Assembly: GCF_029946005.1 (NCBI RefSeq)
Contig: NZ_JAQSDR010000002.1
Location: forward strand, 186,001-250,000
Length of the DNA stretch: 64,000 nt
Direction of reading: 5' to 3'
Source of the DNA: Aquabacterium sp.
GTDB taxonomy: Bacteria; Pseudomonadota; Gammaproteobacteria; Burkholderiales; Burkholderiaceae_C
The notes below the pieces were generated by a model. That model did not search any database and was not told the DNA's origin. It saw nothing but the letters and a program-made list of their open reading frames with translations. Both the position numbers and the translations under genes were made by a program. Position 1 is the stretch's first letter; each line of letters begins with the position of its first letter. Of this stretch, positions 57,970 to 64,000 are shown piece after piece.

Positions 57970-60033
57970 ATGTTTGCCCTCTTTGACGACGCCGGTAAAT
58001 TCCAGGCTGGCCGTGTGATGTCCGAAGCCGACAGCTCGATGCAGATCGAGCTTGATTCGGGCAAGCGCGTGAAGGCGAAAACCGCCAACGTGCTGATCAA
58101 GTTCGCCAAGCCGAACCCGGCCGAGGTGCTGGCCCAGGGCGCCGCCCAGGCGGGCGAGATCGACCTGGACCTGGTCTGGGAAGTCGCCCCGGAAGAAGAA
58201 TTCAGCTTCGAAGACCTGGCCAAGGAATACTTCAGCGACAAGGCCGACGCCATCCAGCAGGCGGCCATGCTGTTCCGCCTGTACGACGCGCCGCACTACT
58301 TTCACCGCCGTGGCAAGGGCCGCTTCCGCAAGGCGCCCGAAGACATCCTCAAGCAGGCCCTGGTCGCCATCGAGCGCAAGAAGCAGGTCGCCGCACAGAT
58401 CGAATCCTGGACCGACGACCTCGTCAAAGGCAGCTGCCCCGCGCCCATCCGCGAGCAGCTCTACAAGATCCTCTTCAAGCCCGACAAGAACGGCGCCGAG
58501 TACAAGGCTGTGGTCGAGGCCTCCAAGCGCTCGCAACGCGCGCCTTTGGATTTGCTGAAAGACGCCGGTGCCATCGACAGCCCCTACCAGTTCCACTGGC
58601 GGCGCTTTTTGTTCGAGAACTTCCCCAAAGGCACGGGCTTCCCGGTCCTGGACGCACCGCCCATCAAGGACGAACTGCCCCTGGCCGCCGTGCAGGCTTT
58701 CTCGATCGACGATTCCAGCACCACCGAGATCGACGACGCCCTGTCGGTGCAAGGCCTGGGCACGGGCACCGTGGTCTACGGCATCCACATCGCCGCCCCG
58801 GGCCTGGCCATCGCGCCCGGCACGCCGGTCGATGTGGTCGCGCGCAACCGCATGTCGACCGTCTACATGCCCGGCCACAAGCTGACCATGCTGCCCGACG
58901 AGGTCGTGCAGCGCTACACCTTGCAAGAGGGCCGCAACTGCCCTGCGGTGTCGCTGTACGTTACCTATGACGAAGCCACACTCGAAGTCAAAGGCAGCGA
59001 GACGCGCCTTGAGACCGTGCCGATTGCCGCCAACCTGCGCCACGACCAGCTTGATGGCGTGGTGACTGAAGCCACGCTCAATGGAGAGCTTGAGGCCACG
59101 TATGCCTTCGCGCCCGAGCTGACCTTCGCCTTCCGCCTGGCCAAGCACCTCAAGGCCCAGCGCGAAGTGGTGCGCGGCAAGCCCGAGAACTTCAACCGCC
59201 CCGACTACACCTTCAAGCTGGTGAACCCTGCTGGCGATGAGAACACCAACGAGGACCGCGTGGAGCCCCTGGGCACCGAGCAGGTGATCATCGGCACGCG
59301 CCAACGTGGCTCACCCCTCGACCTGATCGTGGCCGAGGCCATGATCCTGGCCAACAGCACCTGGGGCGGCTGGCTCAACGATTTCGGCCTGCCCGGCATC
59401 TACCGCAGCCAGGCCAGCCTGCAGCCCGGCATCAAGGTGCGCATGGGCACGCGGGCCTTGCCACACGCCGGCATGGGCGTGGCGCAGTACACCTGGGCCA
59501 CCTCGCCACTGCGCCGCTATGTGGACCTGGTCAACCAGTGGCAGATCATCGCCGTGGCCAAGCATGGCCGCACCGCAGCCCTCGTCGCGCCCTTCAAGCC
59601 GAAGGATGCCGACCTGTTCTCGATCATCTCGAACTTCGACACGGCCTACAGCACCTACAACGGCTTCCAGTCCAGCCTGGAGCGCTACTGGACGCTGCGC
59701 CACCTGGGCCAGCAGAACATCACCGAGCTGGATTGCGCCGTGATGATCAACGGCCTGGTGCGCGCTGACAGCCTGCCGCTGGTCTTCAAGGCCATTGGCG
59801 CCGACAGCCTCCCGCGCAATGCCCGGGTGCGCGTGCGCGTCACCGGCGTGGACGAGCTGACCCTGGATGTGCACGCTAGCGTCATTGGCCGCATCGATGA
59901 AGCCGCCCCGGCGGATCAGGGTGATGCCGAGGGTGATGATGCCGACGAAGCGTTGGACAATGCAGGACCCTTGACGCTGGCCATCGACGTGACCGACGCC
60001 GATGCCCCGGCCCCCGCCAGCCCCGAGGCCTGA
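57970..60033 (+). CDS. RNase II-like 3'-5' exoribonuclease (RNB domain)
   Basis: This 687-residue cytoplasmic exoribonuclease has a divergent N-terminal RNA-binding part and an RNB catalytic domain. The metal-binding motif is SIDDSSTTEIDDAL near residues 243-256; canonical RNase II has aspartate where Glu appears before IDDA. Later RNB signatures are present (AEAMILANSTWGGWL, TSPLRRYVDLVNQW). The acidic C-terminal tail is low complexity. The cold-shock and S1 domains of RNase R are not obvious, so RNase II is the nearer relative. It heads the run with tonB, aroE and mtgA, a common Burkholderiales order. Confidence 0.88.
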   Translation: MFALFDDAGKFQAGRVMSEADSSMQIELDSGKRVKAKTANVLIKFAKPNPAEVLAQGAAQAGEIDLDLVWEVAPEEEFSFEDLAKEYFSDKADAIQQAAMLFRLYDAPHYFHRRGKGRFRKAPEDILKQALVAIERKKQVAAQIESWTDDLVKGSCPAPIREQLYKILFKPDKNGAEYKAVVEASKRSQRAPLDLLKDAGAIDSPYQFHWRRFLFENFPKGTGFPVLDAPPIKDELPLAAVQAFSIDDSSTTEIDDALSVQGLGTGTVVYGIHIAAPGLAIAPGTPVDVVARNRMSTVYMPGHKLTMLPDEVVQRYTLQEGRNCPAVSLYVTYDEATLEVKGSETRLETVPIAANLRHDQLDGVVTEATLNGELEATYAFAPELTFAFRLAKHLKAQREVVRGKPENFNRPDYTFKLVNPAGDENTNEDRVEPLGTEQVIIGTRQRGSPLDLIVAEAMILANSTWGGWLNDFGLPGIYRSQASLQPGIKVRMGTRALPHAGMGVAQYTWATSPLRRYVDLVNQWQIIAVAKHGRTAALVAPFKPKDADLFSIISNFDTAYSTYNGFQSSLERYWTLRHLGQQNITELDCAVMINGLVRADSLPLVFKAIGADSLPRNARVRVRVTGVDELTLDVHASVIGRIDEAAPADQGDAEGDDADEALDNAGPLTLAIDVTDADAPAPASPEA

Positions 60034-60052
60034 AGCAACCCGAAGAGCATCC

Positions 60053-60949
60053 ATGCTGGAACGCCTGCGCGCGGCCTTGAGCCGCCTCACACTGCTGCAC
60101 AAAACGCTGATCGTCTCCGTGGCGGTCCATGCGGTGCTGATCACCGTGCGCTTCGTCGACCCCGAAGGCTTCAACCGCGTCTTCAAGGACACGCCGCTGG
60201 AGGTGATCCTGGTCAATGCCGGCAGCGAGCAGCGGCCTGACAAGGCGCAGGCACTGGCGCAGCACAACCTGGTCGGCGGCGGCGAAGGCGAAGGCCGGGC
60301 CACTTCGCCCCTGCCACCCGCTTTTCAAACCGAAGTGGGCGAGGCGCTGGACGAATCACAGCGCATGGTCGAGATGATGCAGGTCGAGCAGCAGCAACTG
60401 CTCACGCAGATCCAGAACGAGCTCTCAAGCCTGCCACCGCCCCAGCCCCGCCAGAAGCTGGAAAGCACCCAGAACCGCGCCGATGAAGAGCGCCGCCGCC
60501 AGCTCACCGAGTTGCTGGCCGAGATCGACAAGCGCATCCGCGCCGAGAACTCGCGGCCCAAAAAGCGCTACCTCAGCCCGGCCACGCTGAGGTCGACCGA
60601 CGCGATGTACTACAGCCACTTCCGCACCATCATCGAGCGGGCCGGCACCGAGCACTTCCCCACCGGCAACAACGGCAAGAAGCTGTATGGCGAGCTGGTG
60701 ATGGAGGTGTGGATCGACCGCAAAGGCCAGGTGATCGAGGCGATTGTGACCCAAAGCTCGGGCAACAAGCAGCTCGACAAGCGCGCGCAATCCATTGTCA
60801 AGAAGGCCGGGCCCTTTGGCGCCGTGCCGCCGGAAGTGAGCCAGGGCCGCGACCTGTTGCTGGTCTCATCTCGGTTCCGCTTCACACGCGATGCCGCCCT
60901 GGAAGCCTCGACCCAGGCCGTGATGCCCAACGGAGTCAGCGCCCCATGA
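60053..60949 (+). CDS. tonB: TonB-family energy transducer
   Basis: This 298-residue inner-membrane protein has one N-terminal helix (about 18-36, [15 protein letters not shown]), a periplasmic coiled region rich in Gln/Glu (about 95-180) instead of the usual Pro-Lys rod, and a C-terminal TonB domain ([40 protein letters not shown]). TonB couples the proton-motive force to outer-membrane receptors. No exbB/exbD lies nearby, and the position before aroE is typical of a conserved orphan TonB. The stop overlaps the aroE start (ATGA). Confidence 0.85.
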   Translation: MLERLRAALSRLTLLHKTLIVSVAVHAVLITVRFVDPEGFNRVFKDTPLEVILVNAGSEQRPDKAQALAQHNLVGGGEGEGRATSPLPPAFQTEVGEALDESQRMVEMMQVEQQQLLTQIQNELSSLPPPQPRQKLESTQNRADEERRRQLTELLAEIDKRIRAENSRPKKRYLSPATLRSTDAMYYSHFRTIIERAGTEHFPTGNNGKKLYGELVMEVWIDRKGQVIEAIVTQSSGNKQLDKRAQSIVKKAGPFGAVPPEVSQGRDLLLVSSRFRFTRDAALEASTQAVMPNGVSAP

Positions 60950-61791
60950 CTGACCGCTATGCCGTCGCGGGCAACCCGGTGGAACACAGCCGCTCGCCCG
61001 CCATCCACCAGCAGTTTGCCCAACAAACCGGGCAGGCCGTGGACTATGGGCGCTTGCTGTGCCCGCTGGATGGTTTCAAAGCCGCCTTGCAAGCCTTTGT
61101 CGACAGCGGCGCGCGGGGCTGCAACATCACGGTGCCCTTCAAGTTTGAAGCCTTCGAGATGGCCACGCGGCGCACACCGCGCGCCGAGCTGGCCCAGGCC
61201 GCCAACACCCTGCGTTTTGACCCGCCCGCAGAAGGCGGCGGCTGGCTGGCCGACAACACCGACGGCGTGGGCCTGGTGCGCGACATCACTGTCAACGCGG
61301 GCGTGGCCCTGAGCGGCCAGCGTGTGCTGCTGCTGGGTGCAGGCGGCGCCAGCGCGGGTGCCCTAGGGCCGTTGATCGAAGCACGCCCCTTTGAGATCGT
61401 GCTGGCCAACCGCAGCTTCGACAAGGCCCAGTCCCTGGTCAACCGGCATGCTGACTGGGCTGCCGAACACGGCGTGCGCCTGACCGCACGAGCGCTGGAC
61501 AACGCTGGCCAAGCCTACGACGTCTTCATCAACGGCACGGCGGCCAGCCTTTCAGGCGGTGGCGTGCCCGTGGGTCCGGGCGTGCTGCGCCCCGGCACCC
61601 TGGCCCTGGACATGATGTATGGCCCGGCAGCGCAGCCTTTTTTGCAGTGGGCACGAGACCACCATGCCGTGGCCCGCGATGGCTTGGGCATGTTGGTTGA
61701 ACAAGCGGCCGAAAGCTTCGCCTTGTGGCGGGGCATCCGGCCTGACACGGCGCCGGTCCTGGCCGCCTTGCGGGCCCAGGTCCCCTTGTGA
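60946..61791 (+). CDS. aroE: Shikimate dehydrogenase
   Basis: This 281-residue enzyme reduces 3-dehydroshikimate to shikimate with NADPH in aromatic amino acid synthesis. The shikimate site [13 protein letters not shown], the catalytic lysine in [11 protein letters not shown] (Lys66), Asn87, Asp106 in ADNTDGVG and the nucleotide-binding GAGGAS (131-136) are all present, as is the NRSFDKA motif after the beta-alpha-beta unit. Length is normal. It overlaps tonB by four bases and mtgA by one. Confidence 0.96.
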   Translation: MTDRYAVAGNPVEHSRSPAIHQQFAQQTGQAVDYGRLLCPLDGFKAALQAFVDSGARGCNITVPFKFEAFEMATRRTPRAELAQAANTLRFDPPAEGGGWLADNTDGVGLVRDITVNAGVALSGQRVLLLGAGGASAGALGPLIEARPFEIVLANRSFDKAQSLVNRHADWAAEHGVRLTARALDNAGQAYDVFINGTAASLSGGGVPVGPGVLRPGTLALDMMYGPAAQPFLQWARDHHAVARDGLGMLVEQAAESFALWRGIRPDTAPVLAALRAQVPL

Positions 61792-62591
61792 TGCGCAACT
61801 TCTGGCGAATCGTGGTCCTGATCGCACTGGGCAGCATTGCCCTGCAGTTGTACTTTGCGGCACGCATCGCGCTGATGACCGTGGTCGATCCTCAGTCCAC
61901 CACCTTCCAGCGCAGCGAGGTGTTCAGGCTGGCCCGCGACAAGCACGAGGTGCTGTGGAGCCAGGAGTGGCGGCCCTATGCCGACATCTCCGACAACCTC
62001 AAGCGCGCCGTGATCGCGTCTGAAGACGCCAACTTCGCAGACCACAGCGGCGTCGAATGGGACGCCCTGGAAAACGCCTGGAAGCGCAACAACCGGGCGC
62101 AGGCCAAGGTGGACAAGGCCCGCGCGCAAGCCCAGTCCCGCTATGAACGGGCCGTGGCACGCGCGCAGTCACGCGGACGCAAGCCGCCGGAACCGCCAGC
62201 GCACGCCCTCAGTGCCACGCCCAAGGTCATTGGCGGCTCGACCATCACGCAGCAACTGGCCAAGAACCTGCTCCTGAGTGGCGAGCGCAACTTCCTGCGA
62301 AAGGGCCAGGAGTTCGCGATCACCTTCATGCTGGAAGGCATGCTGAGCAAGGAACGCATCCTGGGCATCTACCTCAACAACGTGGAATGGGGCGAGGGCA
62401 TCTTTGGCGCGCAAGCGGCCGCGCGCCACTACTTTCGGGTCGATGCCAACCAGTTGAGTGCCACGCCTGCGGGCCGCCTGGCGGTGATGCTGCCCGCCCC
62501 CAAGCGCTTTGAAAAGAACCCCCATTCCGCGTATGTGGCGGGCCGGGGCGCCTCCATCGCCGCGCGATTGCAGGGCGTCGAGCTGCCCTGA
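61791..62591 (+). CDS. mtgA: Monofunctional peptidoglycan transglycosylase
   Basis: This 266-residue inner-membrane enzyme polymerises lipid II into glycan strands. After one membrane helix (6-30) the GT51 motifs appear: ASEDANFADHSG with catalytic Glu78, GGSTITQQLAKN (148-159), RKGQEFAITFMLE and KERILGIYLNNVEWGEGIFG. Between motifs 1 and 2 there is a charged, Ala/Arg/Gln-rich helical insertion of about 45 residues (103-147) not found in the E. coli enzyme. No transpeptidase domain follows. The ATG overlaps the aroE stop (TGATG). Confidence 0.94.
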   Translation: MRNFWRIVVLIALGSIALQLYFAARIALMTVVDPQSTTFQRSEVFRLARDKHEVLWSQEWRPYADISDNLKRAVIASEDANFADHSGVEWDALENAWKRNNRAQAKVDKARAQAQSRYERAVARAQSRGRKPPEPPAHALSATPKVIGGSTITQQLAKNLLLSGERNFLRKGQEFAITFMLEGMLSKERILGIYLNNVEWGEGIFGAQAAARHYFRVDANQLSATPAGRLAVMLPAPKRFEKNPHSAYVAGRGASIAARLQGVELP

Positions 62592-62611
62592 GCAAATCCC
62601 CCTGCCCGCCC

Positions 62612-63082
62612 TCAGCGCCTGCGCAGCGAAGGCCACCACCGGCGCATCAACCAGGCGTCCAGGGCCAACCGACCAGGGCCAAACAACACCAGGGCGAAGC
62701 TCAGCACCGCCCACAGCACGTGGTCCTTCAAGCCCGCCGCGCTGATGTCCGGGTAGCTGTAGGCCGCCACCGCGTTGAGGAAGAACACACCCAAAGCAGC
62801 AGGACGACTGAACAAGCCCACGGCCAGCAGCACCGGGAAAATCAGCTCACCGCCCGTGCCCATCCAGGCGGCCAACTCGGGGGGCAAGACGGGCACGTGG
62901 TATTCCTCGGCGAACAGGAACAAGGTCGAGTCCCAGTCCTGCAACTTGGTCAAGCCGGATTTGAAGAACACGTCCAGCAAGTACAGGCGCGCGGCCAGCA
63001 AAGCCAGGGACTGCGCCCAAGGCTCGGCACGCTGGGCAAGGCGCACGGCAGGTTCAATCCAGCGTTCGATGAGTGAGATCAT
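62612..63082 (-). CDS. DoxX-family membrane protein
   Basis: This 156-residue protein starts at 63082 (AGGAG seven bases upstream) and has four hydrophobic helices of the DoxX fold: LYLLDVFFKSGLTKLQDW, TGGELIFPVLLAVGLFSRPA, LGVFFLNAVAAYSYPDI and VLWAVLSFALVLFGPGRLAL. DoxX proteins are inner-membrane proteins linked to redox or thiol stress. It lies 55 bases after the anti-sigma gene and is probably in that operon, an arrangement known for ECF sigma factor loci. Confidence 0.85.
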   Translation of the reverse strand: MISLIERWIEPAVRLAQRAEPWAQSLALLAARLYLLDVFFKSGLTKLQDWDSTLFLFAEEYHVPVLPPELAAWMGTGGELIFPVLLAVGLFSRPAALGVFFLNAVAAYSYPDISAAGLKDHVLWAVLSFALVLFGPGRLALDAWLMRRWWPSLRRR

Positions 63083-63137
63083 GGCAAGGCTCCTGAAAGA
63101 TGTCATTCATCCATGAGTCGCGCAGCATGGCCATTTC

Positions 63138-63344
63138 TTACACGCGTCCGGGAGGCGGCTCGTCGTCGTCATCGTGACGTGCCGCAAAGGACTGCATCGC
63201 CCGGCGCAAGAAGCCAAGCTGCTGGCGAAAGTTGCGGCAGCCCACACACATCCAGGTGTGGACCTCCAGCGAAGTGCGTTCGCCATGGGTCAAAGGGCGG
63301 TCCTGTGACTCGGACATCAGGCGGGTGGCTCGATCGCAATTCAT
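63138..63344 (-). CDS. Zinc-finger anti-sigma factor-like protein
   Basis: This 68-residue cytoplasmic protein begins MNCDRATRLMSESQDRPLTH and carries the HxxxCxxC motif of zf-HC2 anti-sigma domains (VHTWMCVGCRNF). It has no membrane helix, so it would be a soluble anti-sigma factor, perhaps redox sensitive. Its ATG overlaps the sigma factor stop by four bases (ATGA), supporting a functional pair. Confidence 0.85.
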   Translation of the reverse strand: MNCDRATRLMSESQDRPLTHGERTSLEVHTWMCVGCRNFRQQLGFLRRAMQSFAARHDDDDEPPPGRV

Positions 63345-63958
63345 CGACGTCCCTTCTTCTTCGACGTTGGGCCCGATGCGAACCAACGCTGACCCAGGCA
63401 CTCCTGCAAGCGCAGTCGCGCCCGGTGCAGCATCACGAACAGATTGGCCGAGGTGATGCCCACGGTCACACAAATCTCGTCCGTCTCAAAGCCCATGAAC
63501 TCTCGCATCATGAATACACGCGATTGCTGAGCGGGCACGCCGTCCAGACACGCCTCGAACACCAACCAGAACTGCTGTTGCTCCAGGCAGGCCTGCGGGT
63601 CCGCCCAGGCGGTCGGGCGGCTGTCCGACAACCAATGACCGCGCCGGTCAAACAAATCATTGGTCGCGTCTTCCTCGTTTTCCTTACACAGGCTGCTGGC
63701 ATCCACCATGCGCTGCTTGTGGCGCAGCACATCGGCCACCTTGTTCTTCAGGATGGCGAACACCCAAGTCTTGAGCGCGGCGCGCCCGGCGAAGCGCTGA
63801 GCGCCCACCAAGGCCCCGGCCAAAGCCTCTTGCACGGCATCTTCGGCCAGGTGCACATCGCCCAGGTGCAACTGGGCGAACTTCACCATTTGATGGCGCA
63901 GCGCGCTCAGGTAACCCGAGTCGAGCAGGTCGTTTTGCGGAACAGCAGCGGTGCTCAT
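63341..63958 (-). CDS. ECF-type RNA polymerase sigma factor
   Basis: This 205-residue sigma factor has region 2 (DVHLAEDAVQEALAGALVGA and RAALKTWVFAILKNKVADVL) and region 4 (AQQSRVFMMREFMGFETDEI and TSANLFVMLHRARLRLQE), with no region 1 or 3, as in ECF factors. It belongs to the group encoded with small zf-HC2 anti-sigma proteins and DoxX genes. The ATG at 63958 lies 42 bases from the window edge, so its promoter is only partly visible. Target genes are unknown. Confidence 0.92.
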   Translation of the reverse strand: MSTAAVPQNDLLDSGYLSALRHQMVKFAQLHLGDVHLAEDAVQEALAGALVGAQRFAGRAALKTWVFAILKNKVADVLRHKQRMVDASSLCKENEEDATNDLFDRRGHWLSDSRPTAWADPQACLEQQQFWLVFEACLDGVPAQQSRVFMMREFMGFETDEICVTVGITSANLFVMLHRARLRLQECLGQRWFASGPTSKKKGRR

Positions 63959-64000
63959 GGGTGGCGCAGGCCTTGGTGACCCGAAGGGGTGAGTGGCATC

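Noticed and set aside
57454..59304. 616-codon minus-strand frame opposite the esterase and RNase genes
   Set aside because: Antisense shadow; both plus-strand genes have intact catalytic motifs.
1..64000. tRNA, rRNA, CRISPR array, prophage or replication origin
   Set aside because: No cloverleaf, rRNA block, regularly spaced repeats, phage structural genes or DnaA-box cluster was recognised by reading; a dedicated RNA search was not possible.

Overview
The window looks like the chromosome of a betaproteobacterium of the order Burkholderiales (Comamonadaceae or Sphaerotilaceae-like). The evidence is high GC content, five PEP-CTERM proteins with VPEP-hydrophobic-RRR tails, an EpsA-type LuxR regulator, a compact type II secretion-like cluster of the kind sometimes labelled secretion system X, and the gene order RNase II-like / tonB / aroE / mtgA. 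Most genes are concerned with the cell surface or with export.

Left part (1-23.7 kb). A secreted TIGR03790-family protein with a type I secretion-like C-terminal domain (minus strand) diverges from an arsenate reductase-aquaporin pair, whose promoter overlaps an operator-like inverted repeat. Next comes a large two-partner secretion locus on the minus strand: two paralogous PEP-CTERM proteins, a secreted protein of unknown function, the TpsB transporter and a 4256-residue TpsA adhesin. TpsA has two haemagglutination (TPS) modules separated by a coiled coil, a helical repeat block before a DUF3739-like region, and a two-cysteine C-terminal tail. An ankyrin-repeat exported protein and the EpsA-like regulator follow.

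Middle (23.7-42.8 kb). Ten tightly packed, mostly overlapping minus-strand genes encode the secretion machine: GspG, GspF, GspE, a GspL/PilN-like protein, a PilO/GspM-like protein, a PilP/GspC-like protein, a TPR-secretin lipoprotein and three further pseudopilins. Divergently, plus-strand genes encode exported phosphorus-scavenging hydrolases: a Tat-dependent PhoX phosphatase, an ExeM-like extracellular nuclease and a Tat-dependent PhoD phosphatase. Each is followed 25-26 bases later by a PEP-CTERM protein. The layout suggests that the machine exports hydrolases under phosphate limitation and that PEP-CTERM partners act at the surface; this is inference.

Mobile and toxin region (42.8-56.9 kb). 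A scar of nested insertion sequences contains an IS21 IstA remnant, one apparently intact and one 5'-truncated copy of a DD35E-transposase element, two further element ends, and a displaced RHS gene fragment. It borders a minus-strand operon of a VCBS/FG-GAP-ASPIC exported protein, a 2453-residue exported RHS protein with a polymorphic toxin tip, and a small putative immunity protein.

Right part (57-64 kb). A single-repeat PsiF-like protein and a YqiA-like esterase precede a housekeeping run of RNase II-like exonuclease, TonB, shikimate dehydrogenase and monofunctional transglycosylase. An ECF sigma factor / zinc-finger anti-sigma / DoxX operon on the minus strand closes the window. No rRNA, tRNA or CRISPR array was recognised.
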